In this document: one piece after another, positions 34,397-45,426 of the stretch
Layout: each line of letters opens with the position of its first letter
Position numbering within the stretch: position 1 is the stretch's first letter
Origin: Rachicladosporium sp. CCFEE 5018
Lineage: Eukaryota > Ascomycota > Dothideomycetes > Cladosporiales > Cladosporiaceae
Reading direction: 5' to 3'
NCBI GenBank assembly: GCA_002077045.2
Contig: KZ111185.1
Span: 34,983 to 98,982 of the forward strand
DNA: 64,000 nucleotides
Program-made: the position numbers and the translations under genes
Notes under the pieces: model-generated
Told to the model about the DNA's origin: nothing
The model's database searches: none
The model's input: the letters and a program-made list of their open reading frames with translations, nothing else

Positions 34397-36708
34397 TTAT
34401 CTCTCCTTCTCCTTCCCCTTCGTGGACTTGTTCGGATCGCCAACAGAACCGCGAATTCGAGCACTTGCCTCTTCCAGAGAGCAGCCGTCTTCCATCAAGC
34501 GCGCTACATCCGTGGCAGTAGCCAGAGACAGGCCGCGACGATTCAATGTGATAATGGTCTGGGCAGCAGAGGGTCGCCAACCTCCCGCCACAAGTCTGCC
34601 ATACGCGACGATTTCATTAGTAGACCACCCTCGTTGAGTCAAGGCTTCGGCTGAAAGAGCGACGTCGCCTATGGGAGGTTGTGTCGTGCGCTGTGGAGGT
34701 GCTGTCGTATAATTGGTGTCTGGAAGTCGCCGCTCCGATGTGATCGTAGATTCGCGGTCTTGCATGTCAGAGCTCCGGGAGCGCCCTGACCCGGAAACCC
34801 GCATGTCCATCGACAGACCTTGCATGGCCTTCGTTACGCCCAACACGCCGGCTGATCTTTGTGATGATGAAGCTACTGTCTCGCGACGGAACTGATTGCT
34901 GCGTGAAGTGTCTGATATGGCAGACCGGCTTGCACCTATCGCATCGGCACTCGATCGAACATCCTGTGATCTACGACTTTCGGACACGCGGGACTTCTCC
35001 CGTGCGTTCGAAGATAGCTTAGCGACCTCGGTGGCGACGACAGCCTTGGCTTCAATTGCAGCCTTGGCTTGCGAATAGCCTTTCTGGATGAGGGCGGCTT
35101 CGACTCGCGCGAAAGATGCCCGTAGCCTTTGCCGCTCCTCAGACGTGAGTTGCGCGAGCTGAATACGACGTCCACCTGCCTCGTCGTCGTCATCGCCGCT
35201 TTGGTCACTTCCCTCGTCCGAATCTTCGTCGATATCATCAGCGGCGCCGCTGACCGCACTTCCTGCCGTCGGCGTCCGGTCCTCATGTCTTGACCGGCGT
35301 CTCCCTAAATTATTTGCCATTCGCGCAGCTGCTATATGGCGTGCGAGATCAGCGCGTTGCGTTGCACGTCTTTTCGTTGCATCGTCATCTTCCTCTACCG
35401 AAGTTCTGGAAGGTCGACCAGGTGCGCGAGGATCCGAGGGAAGCTGTACATTCATGGCGACAACAGATGGCTGCGATTCACGTACTCCGATTTTTGCGAC
35501 GAACACTTCCTTAAACTGTTGTAAGAGAGGTGTCAGATGATCACGGTTGACCATTCCGCACGGCCTGACTTTGACGTTGTGCTCAATCGTGTAAACGGTA
35601 CTGTAGTTGATGCGAGAAAGCACGTCAAGTTTGTCGTCTGGGTTGTCGGGGTCCACGCGTATCGCATTCGGCAGAAGCTCAGGCTCCAGTCGAGGTCTTC
35701 GCGGCGGCTGTTTACCAATATATATTATGCCATTCTCGGCTTGATCTCGTCGTTGCACAGCACCTTTCCCAGAATACGTACGAATGGGGCTGGACGCAAC
35801 CAGGTTAGTGATAAGCCCAGTCCTGCGATGTCGCGGAATACACATACAGTGCTGTACACGACTGTTCACCCATTCTGACCACAACGAATCGTCTGATATC
35901 GGAATAGATAGGCTCGCCATACTTGCCGTATAGTTCCTGCTTGTATGTGGCAACAGACCTAAACCCTGGCAAAGACTCGCCTTTCGGCTCGACCCATAGA
36001 ACGAGGAAGACCTGGTAATGATTAGTCAAGAAGAACAAGAAGAGTTGTGGGGCGCATGGGTGACACACTTTGCCTATGACAAAGAATCTCTTTGGTTGAT
36101 CACGTTTCTTGTAAGCTAAAGCAAGGAGATGTTAGCATACTTGAATTAGCCAATCCGCACTCTGTCAACCCACCGGGATGCAAAGCCTCTTGCTCGCCTG
36201 GCGTACCGAGCAAGACGGTCCCAGATAGCGCTTGCTGTCGACGTGACTCAGCGCCACCTGAGCTCTGTGAAGGCGCTCTGCCGATCCTGGTAACTACTCT
36301 CGACGATTCGTCGACAAACTCGTGGTAGTTGCGGCGAGCATTACTGACTGGATCAGTGTCACCATGGGAATCGCGTTGAGCATTTCCATGGTCTTGAATA
36401 GATTGCGAGGGCCGAGTTCTCCCCGCAGACGGCCCAGCTAATCATGTTAGTGTACTCGCGGAACATGCGATTCGGATTTTATAAACATTACCTGCTGAGG
36501 TGAGATAGCTTGGGTTTTGCGGCAAGGAGCCTGACGCATAACGCTGATCTGCGCTCGACAGCGCTGTAGTTTGCGGTCTCTGCTGAATGTCTCGCGGTAC
36601 TGCTGAGCTGCTGCCTGACACGGCGATGGGATTGCGCTGACTCGCCTGAGTAATGCGCTCGTTGCGACTCGCTTGCTCGCTGTACGTCCACTTGCTTGGA
36701 TCCGACAT
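34397..36708 (-). CDS. DUF6590 protein with four 16-residue C-terminal repeats
   Basis: Five exons are read: 36708-36492, 36437-36174, 36115-36069, 36011-35848 and 35789-34397, giving 694 residues. All four introns are 54-58 nt, and the joins restore family motifs: HPAYKKRDQPKRFFVIGK, then VFLVLWVEPKG, IRRFVVVRMGEQSCTAL, then PIRTYSGKGAV, NGIIYIGK, AIRVDPDNPDDKLDVLSRIN and VYTIEHNVKV. The N-terminus starts MSDPSKWTYSEQ. After the core come a helical Arg/Ala segment, an acidic patch, one LIQKGYSQAKAAIEAK unit, a Ser/Arg-rich linker and then four tandem 16-residue repeats: LTQRGWSTNEIVAYGR, LVAGGWRPSAAQTIIT, LNRRGLSLATATDVAR and LMEDGCSLEEASARIR. The tail is basic (KSTKGKEKER). It is head-to-head with the coiled-coil gene at 37509. 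Function unknown. Confidence 0.82.
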
Positions 36709-37508
36709 ATCAGTCTGAGCTAGCACATTTCATTAGATGCGTCAGAGCAATCTTGGACACGATCGAGTAACGTCGAAACAGGGCGGATCAGTCACAGCAC
36801 TGCAGTAGAGATGAGCGGCTAAAGCCAGCTACCAAAGCACGCTGGCGCCAGTGAGCCTAATTCGCGACGAGTAGAAGAAGGCGAAACATGTGTGTAAACC
36901 AATGAACTCGATGCAGTCCGTTCCGCATTGGTCGCCATGCTATCTGGCGACAGTGTCGCATGGATGATCTGAGTGCACCTGATCGAGGTCGGCAGACGAG
37001 CTGGCGATACGGTGCATGTCTGAAGCCCGAGCCAGAAGTCGTGGTGCTGCTTCGTCCGTGCTCTCGAATAACAAACATGCCTGGGTCACTGGGTCGGCTG
37101 TCGAGCCAGTGCGTTGAGATAGTAGTGCGTCGTTTGCATCCGGTCTGTGGCACAACATTATCCGACTAACGTCTTCCCGGTCCTGGAACGGCGCTGTGTC
37201 CTGAGCATTGGTACCACAATTCCGCCTCACTGTCGCCACGGGGCTGATCGGTGAGCTGGCGGCCAGGGAAGGGAAATTGCACTCCCGCGACAGTAGACGG
37301 TGAGAACCAATTGTAGTAAGCAGCGCTTTTCCGGACAAGCAGATACTGCTGTTCATGTCCAGTTCATGTTCGGTGCCCGTTGATACACACGCAACTCTGC
37401 CCTCGACGAATGCGAGCGATGCACTCTGCTCTGCCTGAGCGTTGATGTCCAATTGCATGGTAGCTACTCGACGGTCAGCAGCGCACCACCGAATACTGGG
37501 CGCGTGCG
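36709..37508. promoter_or_regulatory. Shared divergent promoter region (pair 2)
   Basis: 800 bases between divergent ATGs, the same length as the spacer of pair 1. A minus-strand open frame of 224 codons overlaps it and part of the next gene, but it has no family resemblance and runs antisense to coding sequence, so it is not called. Confidence 0.5.
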
Positions 37509-38945
37509 ATGTCAGAGCCACGCCACTCGGACAGACTGGGTCAATTGGAATCCGGTACGCCGCACGAGACAAGCCCTTTGGAGGGCGATGTCGAAGCCGG
37601 ACGTTCCAAGGCAAGCCCAGAAGTCTGCACCGATCAGGGAACGCAGAAAAGACTGCAGCCTACGAGAGCCCATTTCCTCGCAGATCAAGCTTCGAAGCCC
37701 GACTCCGCTTCCCAGATATCTGCGCTGTATCTCGCTGCGCAAGAACTGGATCGATGTCGGCATGAGTTCAACTCATGCCAGGATCAAGTGAAGCTACTTC
37801 TGGCACGCGAGCGCAATTCTTGGGCAAGGCATGAGCGTTATCACAACATCTATCTGGACTCTCGCAGGCTTCATGAAGCATCTGTTAGCTACAAACGCAT
37901 CGAGTCGGTCATTCCGGAGCAGCAGTCACAAGTATGGCGAAAGCGCTTCGATCATGACAGCTTGCGATTGGAGGCTCAGCACGCGGAAGCATCGGATCTG
38001 CAACATGAGCGGTATGAACTTGAAGTGCATCTCGACAACCTTCGTCTGAATCTCGATGCTGCAGTAGCAGCTATCGTGAAGCTTACCCTCGACTTCGCCC
38101 GCACGACAAGTCTAGACGCTACATCAAGCAGTGTCGATCCTGCAGCGACCCTAGACACAGTGGACTTGTTCGACCGGCGTGATTTGCGACTCAAACTCTA
38201 CTACGATCGTGCGAACGACGTCAAAATCGTCCATGATCGTCTCGCGGAGCACGAGCAGCAGCAGTATCATGATTTCGCTGCACGGAGATTGCGCATCGAC
38301 CGTGGCGAACTACTCAGCATCGCACAAGACGAGGATTTTGACGAGCTGTACCATCGCGAGAAACGCTTTTTAGAAGACGAATTAGCGATTGCGATCAAGG
38401 ATGCAAATTCCCTCTGGGACATCTGCGACCATGCGGGCCTGAATCCAGCCAGTCAAGCACAGGCAAATGGTTCACCCAACACCGCCTCGGCAGACAGTAT
38501 GTCTGAACGTGGTCTACGAACTGAAGAGCTTGCTGGATTGCCATTCCCTTCCGACTTCCCAGACTCGACACACTTCTTCGACCCCGACGATGTTAAGCAC
38601 GGCATCAGCAGGGTAGTGGAGCCTCTAGACTTCCTATCGCGTGGCAGCAGACCGCTCGCGGCTGAGCATCGAGCACGTTCGAACGTTGAGCGCTGGGTCA
38701 GAGACATCGAGGACGGCATCCCCGTGGAGTTCCTTGCTGATGAGCCTTGGCTGGCAACCGTGTCCTTGAGATCTCACTCGCGCGCACGTTCCGTACCAAC
38801 AATTTCCCGGGCTCAGACACCTGCCACTGGGGTGTCGTCGAATGTCTCGCATTCTACGGCGCCGGATCTTTTCATCAGTCTGCCACTGCAACAAAGGCCT
38901 ATCACTGACGCCCAGGGAAAGCTGGAGCAGATCAACCCGCCGTAG
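37509..38945 (+). CDS. Coiled-coil protein with shared helical module
   Basis: Single-exon gene of 478 residues. A polar N-terminus is followed by long helical, charged segments from about residue 70 to 195 (RNSWARHERYHNIYLDSRRL, QVWRKRFDHDSLRLEAQ). The shared module starts near residue 229: KLYYDRANDVKIVHDRLAEH, RLRIDRGELL, DEDFDELYHREK, AIAIKDANSLWDICDHAGLN. A Trp motif (NVERWVRDI) follows, corresponding to SIRDWIRGL and NVSSWMATL in its paralogues. The C-terminus is Ser/Thr/Pro-rich. Unlike the 30889 gene it stops without a recognisable DUF6590 part. No signal peptide, membrane helix or enzyme motif is visible. It pairs head-to-head with a DUF6590 gene, so joint expression is likely; the role is unknown. 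Confidence 0.75.
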   Translation: MSEPRHSDRLGQLESGTPHETSPLEGDVEAGRSKASPEVCTDQGTQKRLQPTRAHFLADQASKPDSASQISALYLAAQELDRCRHEFNSCQDQVKLLLARERNSWARHERYHNIYLDSRRLHEASVSYKRIESVIPEQQSQVWRKRFDHDSLRLEAQHAEASDLQHERYELEVHLDNLRLNLDAAVAAIVKLTLDFARTTSLDATSSSVDPAATLDTVDLFDRRDLRLKLYYDRANDVKIVHDRLAEHEQQQYHDFAARRLRIDRGELLSIAQDEDFDELYHREKRFLEDELAIAIKDANSLWDICDHAGLNPASQAQANGSPNTASADSMSERGLRTEELAGLPFPSDFPDSTHFFDPDDVKHGISRVVEPLDFLSRGSRPLAAEHRARSNVERWVRDIEDGIPVEFLADEPWLATVSLRSHSRARSVPTISRAQTPATGVSSNVSHSTAPDLFISLPLQQRPITDAQGKLEQINPP

Positions 38946-40161
38946 TGCTCGACGTGTGCTCTCATTCCTTACACTCAGTTTCGACTCCAGTATCGTCATC
39001 TGTCAGCCGGTCCTCATCGAACCCTCAACGACAACGTCAGGCTCTCAGCGACAATGACTTGAGTTCCACTTCTTTCCGTTTTGCTTCACGTATGGTCGCG
39101 CGGTGCTTCCCGATCGTCACAGCTGGCGCACAGGTCATACCGATCACTTTCATCGATCGTTATGAATCAGCAGGCTTTCACCACACAGAAGGCAGAGATT
39201 GGGCGGAATCGTGGGGAACGTGCGTAGCGCTGACAGGACATAGTACCCTATAGATCAATGATATGTATGTATTGATAAGGCGAGGCAACCAACGCACATC
39301 TCGAGATGAAGGGGTGCTTGAGATCCGTATGAAAGTCCGACCCAGAAGCTTTAGATCTCATCATACAACACACTCGAAAAAGCCTGATGTCAAGACGATT
39401 GGCTGCCCAGGGTCTCACTATTACACCAGGTCATACTGACTTATTTCTCGAACCCATGAACTTTGATTTGGCGTGACTCGCTTGGAACTGACAAATGGTC
39501 GTGTCACAAAGCATTGTTCCACTCGGAGTCAAGACATCAGCATCAGTGCTCGGCAGAGAAGGCAACCAATAATTACGACACTCCCTTGATGAGGCTGAAA
39601 GCAAGCGCCGCCAATGATGATGAGGCGAATGTGCCCGGGTCCGTGATTCACGACAGCATGAAACGTGGCGGATGCACCGCCGACGCACACCGACTTGAAC
39701 GAGGTTGCACGACAGCCCTTCGTCCATCGGATCTACCTCGCCCGACAGTGTGGCTATTCGCTTACAAGCTCACCGGTCGCACCTGCACCCCACGTCGCGG
39801 ATCTGGTTACTTCATTGGGCATGTGCTTATTGTGACCTGAAGGACTGTAGCCATAGACGGAACCTTGAGCTGTTGTAGATGCCGATAGAAAGAAGGCCGA
39901 TCGCTAAATCATACTGTCGCGTAGTAAATGGCTCGCGACATACATAAGCCTCACTCTCCGCCAGATCTTTGCCCGCCAAGAGACAGGTCAGTGTCTCCAG
40001 GAGGGCACGTATTGTGGTAGCGTCCTTGAGCCGCTCAATGGAAGGAAAGACAAGATAGTCCACCACTGGTCCCCAATGGTCATGTTACCCGCCATACCAA
40101 AATTCAGAATGCCAGGAATGCATTGTGCTCAACACGTTCCGTCGTCGGAGTCGTTTCGTCA
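38946..40161. other. Convergent intergenic region with one orphan frame
   Basis: Mostly featureless. On the minus strand 40078-39827 there is an open stretch of over 80 codons with protein-like composition (VVDYLVFPSIERLKDATTIR, then LLETLTCLLAGKDLAESEAY) but no ATG in frame. It could be the last exon of a decayed gene or chance. No DUF6590 remnant follows the 37509 gene. Confidence 0.35.
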
Positions 40162-42013
40162 TCAAGTCTGCCGTTCTTTACCTCTGCCGGTGCTCTGACT
40201 CCGACGAGCTGCAGCTTCTGCAACGACTCGTCGTGCCTGCTCCCTCGTGTAGCCGCGCGCCATGAGTGCTTCTATGGCGATTTCCATCGCCGAAAGCTGG
40301 GAGCTCTGCGGCGATCCTGCGGAGGGCGCACTCCCACTGCGACCGTCCTCATCGCTCTCACCGCCGGCGTCGCTATCAACCTCTCGGTCATCTTCGCGTT
40401 GTTGCTCGCCTGGAGCACGTTGCGACTCGGCTTGCAGACTCCTCGCCACACCTTGCCTTGCTCTGCGATCTGCTTCCTCTTCGTCACAACCTTGCGCCAG
40501 AAGCGCGGTTCGCAGTCGAAGGTACAAAGCTGCTGCACCTCGTCGACTCCCTGTGGTTGAGCTCTCCGCCGCCTCGCTCCCGGCACCAGAACCGCGGTCA
40601 GATGGGCGGATGGATCGGCTACCAGCATTGGAAGTGTTCCTCCTGACTCTATCTGCCACAGCGCCGTGCTGCTCGAGTGCAGCACGCTGTCGATCGGTGA
40701 GCTGCCGTGGTTGCCGAGACTGCACAACGTCGCTACCTTGACCTGAGGGTGCAAGGTTGGAAGCTCGACCGCTCTGGGAGTTTGCAGACCGGGGGATGGA
40801 GGCTGGCGTGGGATTAGGCCGAGGCAGCTCCATACGATTTACCCAAACGTCTCGGAATTGCAGCTGAAGGGTCTGAATATAGTTGTCATGCACATTTCCA
40901 AAGGGCTTGACCTTGATGTTGTGCTCGATAGTGTAGACCTTACCGTAATGGATCAGTGACTCGGAGTCGAGCTTGTCGGTTGGATCGTCTGCATTGACGC
41001 GGATTGGATATTCCAACAGACCAGGCACTTGCGGAGCGTCAGCGGGAACAGCTTTGCCAGTGAAGACGATGCCGTTCTCTGAAGCATCTAAGGATTTCTT
41101 CTTGGCGCCTTGGTGATCGTATGTCAAAATTGGTCTGCGTGCGTGTTGTCAATGGCGAGTTCACGAGTTGGGCACTCGACAATCATAGAACTCACAACGC
41201 ACTGCAACTCCTATCGCCGGCTCTGATGACCACGAAGCGGCGCACTTTAGTGAAGATTCTCTCCTTGTGTCGGCCCGGGACAACCCCCCCAGTAGGGAGT
41301 GTGGTGACTCGACTATTCGCGCCGGCTGGTTCTGCCCACAGAACCAGAAATATCTGCACAAGCGTCAGCACTCTGGTTCCGAGAAAGTCTGCTGACCTCA
41401 AGATATGTACCTTGCCTAGAACGAAGAATCTACTTGGTTGCTTCCGCACGCGATATGCTATTGTGTCTATGTCAAAGTCGTTCCCGGACCACGCAGCTCC
41501 AGCAGTCTTACCTGAATCGAGATATTCCTCGTCGGTCTTGCTGTTAATTGCAATCAGTTTGCCATGGGCCCTGATACCAGTGCTGTAAAGATCGGGCAGT
41601 GTAATGTCTTCTTTCGGCTCTTTTTGGATTGCTGATTGAACGCGAGATTCGTAGTCGACACCCCTATGGATCACTGCATTGGGACCCGACCTTGGAGCCG
41701 ATAGAGTCATCTGATCCATCATGTTGGTCACGTTGGACGCTTTGTCGGTAGTGTACTTCGGGCTCGTGCTCAGCCTTGACCCGCCAGATCTGCTGGGCCC
41801 CGCTCCGACTGGTACGACTTTGGACGAAGTATTAGGAATTGGCCTTGAAGTAACGGTATCAGGTACGTCCCGAGGTTCCGGTATGATGCGAGGTTCCGCG
41901 ATTGCAGAAAGAGGTAGTCGCACTCCATCTCGAGTGACGATGTCATTAGGTCCGGTGCGTCGATAGTAAGTGTTCAGCCTTGGACTCCAGACCCAGTCCC
42001 GAGAATCTGACAT
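40162..42013 (-). CDS. DUF6590-domain protein, four exons
   Basis: Exons 42013-41512, 41457-41411, 41353-41196 and 41134-40162 give 559 residues. Introns are 54, 57 and 61 nt in phases 1, 0 and 2, matching the other spliced members; the second exon is again 47 nt. Joined motifs: SDSRDWVWSPRLNTYYRRTG (WW-like start), YRVRKQPSRFFVLGK^IFLVLWAEPAG, KVRRFVVIRAGDRSCSAL^PILTYDHQG, NGIVFTGK, YPIRVNADDPTDKLDSESLI, HYGKVYTIEHNIKVKPFGNV. The C-terminal half is Arg/Ser-rich with an acidic patch and ends with one 16-residue unit (LMARGYTREQARRVVA) and a GRGKERQT tail. Divergent from the coiled-coil gene at 42753. This copy and the one at 34397 show the complete family structure. Function unknown. Confidence 0.85.
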
Positions 42014-42752
42014 GATGAAGCATTGACAACAGGCGGCACGAGCAGCAAGGGAGCGATCGATGTTGGAAGCGTCGGAGGGCACTACTTGTGCCACCAACCT
42101 TTCTTGCGGCTCTGCGGAAGACTAACTAGCTATGGTGGTGTGGCGACAACTCATTTAGGCGGAACGAGAACGTCCGCAGTGTCCTGGAGTCGCGCATGGG
42201 AGGGCGGATGCTTCAAATACATACCGCGTCCACGGGAGTCCACGCGGGGGATGTCGCGACCGGGCTACAACAAGCTCGTGCTATCGTGTTTACCCTCGGC
42301 ACATGCATTTAGCAAGCATCAACCGGCCATTGGGAGGCAGAGATTTGGAATGCGTAGCTGTAGGCGCCGAGAGCTCTGCCGAGCTGCAGGAGCTCGTGAC
42401 TATGTTTCGTGGTGCAAGCTACATTGACGCGACAAACCTACCTTCGTCGTGGGGGTGGTGGACGCACGTGTGCGCAGAGCTCGGTCCGGATGGAAAGTGA
42501 CGTGTTGGCACAGTTGATGCTGTGTCCCCCGGCGTCTTATCGAGGCGAAGGACTGGAATCAGATGTAAAGGAGGCTGCCGGAGTCCGTGTCAGCAAGTTG
42601 TTTACAGGACCGTGCACATGGCACCAGGATGCAATGTGAGATAATAAGGCTGCGGCACGCTAAAAACGCCCGTTGGTCGTGTTGCAGTTGCACTTGGCAT
42701 TCATCACTTGTACTTCACACCATTCATTAGATGAGGCAGTGGCTCTCGGGCA
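42014..42752. promoter_or_regulatory. Shared divergent promoter region (pair 3)
   Basis: 739 bases between divergent ATGs. Directly upstream of the minus-strand ATG is TCAATGCTTC, also present just upstream of the ATG of the 45427-47085 gene, so the 5' leaders of these two copies are related. Confidence 0.5.
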
Positions 42753-44318
42753 ATGGAGGGCATACTAGTATCTGGTCAGGATGCCAAAGCGAAGAAAGCA
42801 TCCAGCTATCCTGGCAATGTGCCCAGTCCACCACCAGAGCTGCGGATCAATATCGCTGGCAGTCAAACAGCCTCTGCCGGTTCCCAGCAGGTCACGTCTG
42901 AACCTCTACTGTCTGTCGCGCAAGGCTCTTCGTTCAGCAGACCTCTGGAATATCTCGCATCTGATGCTACATCGACGACCAACGAAAGACGTGCATCGCA
43001 CTTCTCGGACATGGATCACTTGCACGAGCTCACCACAGTGTTGGCAGATCTAGAGAAGCAGCACGATGCGGTGATGTTGGCCTCGTCGAGCTCATCTGCC
43101 CATCATGGCGAGAGTATGAGCCTATCCGTTGCTCGATCATCGTCAATGGAAGCACTGAAGCGACATCAAACTCGTTTTCTAGTCAGTGCGCGTCGATTCA
43201 TGGAGTTGATCAGGCTGCCGATGCTTCGTGATCTTCTTGACAAGGCTGTCAAGTGGGAGGCACTGCCCAGCACGGGCCATGAAGTAATTCCGGCATATGA
43301 GACTGTACGCGCGGTCAAGTCGCCCATATTACCAGCACTGCTTGAGAAGTATTACGACGCTGCTGGTGAAGTCAAGTTACAGGGTGAGACGCTTGTGGAC
43401 CTTGATTATCAGTACGCCGAGGAAGTGTCTGTCCGAATGTTGCAAGAAGATCAAGGTGTCGACCTCATGATACCGGAGGACGTGTTCCATGATGAATACC
43501 TGCGGAAACGAAAGCTGGTCGAAATGAGGCTCGATCAGCGTATAAATGATGCCGAGCAACTGCGTGCACAGTGTCTGGCTGCTGGTCTCGATTTAACCGA
43601 GGGCATGCGTATCACAGAAGTTAGTGAAGCGGATCTATCGGGTGTTGTGGTGGAACCATATGAGGACGATCTGCATTCTCTGTCTGATCCCGGTCCCATC
43701 TTACAGCCGCTGGAGGTGGGATCCAGCGAGCGTCTGCGATCCGGTGGACTCACTCCAGCTGCTAGAAGCATGCTTGGCCTGGCTCACATGAAAGACAATG
43801 TGTCCAGCTGGATGGCCACGCTTGAGACGCCGGGAGACGAGCATGCCGCGGAGATCTTCGCGGACCGGGTCGATGACTTCGAAAGTGTCGATCATATACA
43901 CTTTCCGCAAATGCAGTCTCACCACAATCACGTTGGCCACGCGCAGAAGCATGCCAACCTTGCGCAAGGCGAGGGCGGGAACATGCTATTCAATCACGAA
44001 GACAGCAGTGCTGTACCGTCTCATGGACCCAGATCGTCTATATCCAAGTCGTCAGAGTGGACATGGGAGGGAATCACCAAGCAAGAAGCAGGAGAGGCTT
44101 TCATTCGGCTACGTGGACTAGACTTGGCTACTTCGCGGTCCTTCCACCCGACTTCTTGGGCGAGCTGGCACCATCATGAGGCCTGGGGCCAAGACCAGAG
44201 AGATGCAAACTCGACTACTACGCCCAGAAGGACCTGGACGACTGCCTTGGGCGCCACGCTTGCAGAAGCGCGCGCATGGATATCCAAGCATCTCTCCATT
44301 ACACTGCCGACGCCTTGA
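42753..44318 (+). CDS. Coiled-coil protein with shared helical module
   Basis: Single-exon gene of 521 residues, paralogous to the genes at 30889 and 37509. A Ser/Pro-rich N-terminus is followed by helical segments from about residue 85. The shared module spans 199-281 (KYYDAAGEVKLQGETL, RMLQEDQGVDL, EDVFHDEYLRKRK, DQRINDAEQLRAQCLAAGLDL), at exactly the same residue numbers as in the 30889 protein. The Trp motif is DNVSSWMATL. The C-terminal third is His/Ser/Trp-rich and unlike anything else here. No DUF6590 part was found up to the stop; a short frame at 44397-44501 (SRNFYVLRAVAQRAFGI) faintly recalls the start of that domain but cannot be joined with confidence. Head-to-head with a DUF6590 gene. 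Confidence 0.75.
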   Translation: MEGILVSGQDAKAKKASSYPGNVPSPPPELRINIAGSQTASAGSQQVTSEPLLSVAQGSSFSRPLEYLASDATSTTNERRASHFSDMDHLHELTTVLADLEKQHDAVMLASSSSSAHHGESMSLSVARSSSMEALKRHQTRFLVSARRFMELIRLPMLRDLLDKAVKWEALPSTGHEVIPAYETVRAVKSPILPALLEKYYDAAGEVKLQGETLVDLDYQYAEEVSVRMLQEDQGVDLMIPEDVFHDEYLRKRKLVEMRLDQRINDAEQLRAQCLAAGLDLTEGMRITEVSEADLSGVVVEPYEDDLHSLSDPGPILQPLEVGSSERLRSGGLTPAARSMLGLAHMKDNVSSWMATLETPGDEHAAEIFADRVDDFESVDHIHFPQMQSHHNHVGHAQKHANLAQGEGGNMLFNHEDSSAVPSHGPRSSISKSSEWTWEGITKQEAGEAFIRLRGLDLATSRSFHPTSWASWHHHEAWGQDQRDANSTTTPRRTWTTALGATLAEARAWISKHLSITLPTP

Positions 44319-45426
44319 GCATGCCTTGATACATTCACACAGCGCTTCCAAGTCATACCGTGGCCAGACAGCATCATTGCATCGGTGTTGCGAGCGATGA
44401 CCTATATGTCACGGAACTTCTATGTCTTGCGCGCAGTAGCGCAGCGAGCGTTCGGGATCATTGAGTTGAGCTATCGTATCGAGAAGACAGGGGCAGAGTA
44501 GAACGCATGGGAGAAGGTTTCATCGGAGGGCGGTGCGTTTCAGCGTGTCAGGCGGGTGCTGCGCCATGTTCATGGCGATGCTGAGCAACAATTTTTTGAC
44601 GATCGAGCTGGCCTCGTATGCGTTGGAGCAATGTAGCGTGGACACCATCTGCGATCGAGTCATCACCGATACAGGTATTGCGGCCACCAGCATCACGTGG
44701 TACCTGCCACGTCAGCACCTGAATCATAGAGCGCGGAATACCCACAGGTTCCGCCTAAGATCTATATCGCGGAATTCGCATTTCAACAGTATTGCAACGC
44801 GGTCATGTGTACATCGTGCCGCTCCAGCTTACGCTCTAGACCAATTGGATTCTAACAACGGCAACACTGTGGGCCGGATCACGCAAACAGAAATCCGGAG
44901 ATTGGATCACAGCTGGTGACACAATAACAAGTTGCCTTGTGGCGCGGGTAAAGCAAGCCGCCCGGCTCCTTCGACCATCAGGCAAGGCAGTCAAACAGCC
45001 CAAGAATAAGTTGATTCAATAGTCATGATCTATACCCTACATGCCAGATTATGCATAGCTGGCCTGTAAGCGCAAATCATCATCTTGCGACGCCGCCTCC
45101 GTCGTCTCCAGATGGTAAAGCCCATCTCGTGTGGTTCCTTGTCGCACAATTAACGATGCTCTCCACAGACAACTGGAGTCCGATGTGGAGCCGACTCCGG
45201 TGCCGTGTCACCAGTGCACTACGGCCAGGGTTGCAAAACACCTACTGTTGGCAACACCTACTGTTGGCAACACGTTGGCAACGTGTTGGCAACAGTTGTT
45301 AATGTGTAAGCAACAGTTGCTAACAGTATACCCCCCCTGCTAGCGCACGGTACGGACACTATGATCATGACTAGCGTTGCCACTCGTGGAAGCAACAATC
45401 AAGTAACGTCAGTTCCCCAAGCAAGC
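44319..45426. other. Convergent intergenic region with short repeat array
   Basis: 1.1 kb between converging genes. A frame of 128 codons (44533-44919, +) has no family resemblance and is not called. The notable content is the TGTTGGCAACA repeat array at 45229-45325, followed by a C7 run. Confidence 0.45.
45229..45325. repeat. Array of palindromic TGTTGGCAACA units
   Basis: Two perfect tandem copies of a 16-base unit (CCTACTGTTGGCAACA, 45241-45272) are followed by degenerate copies: CGTTGGCAACG, TGTTGGCAACA, GTTGTTAATGTG and GCAACAGTTGC. The core TGTTG-G-CAACA is a perfect inverted repeat about a central base. It is local, with no copy noticed elsewhere in the window. Confidence 0.75.

Noticed and set aside
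36940..37614. Minus-strand 224-codon open frame
   Set aside because: Runs antisense over the divergent promoter and the start of a supported coiled-coil gene, with no motif or paralogue.
44533..44919. Plus-strand 128-codon frame in the gap after the 42753 gene
   Set aside because: Composition is random-looking, with no match to either cluster family and no splice context.
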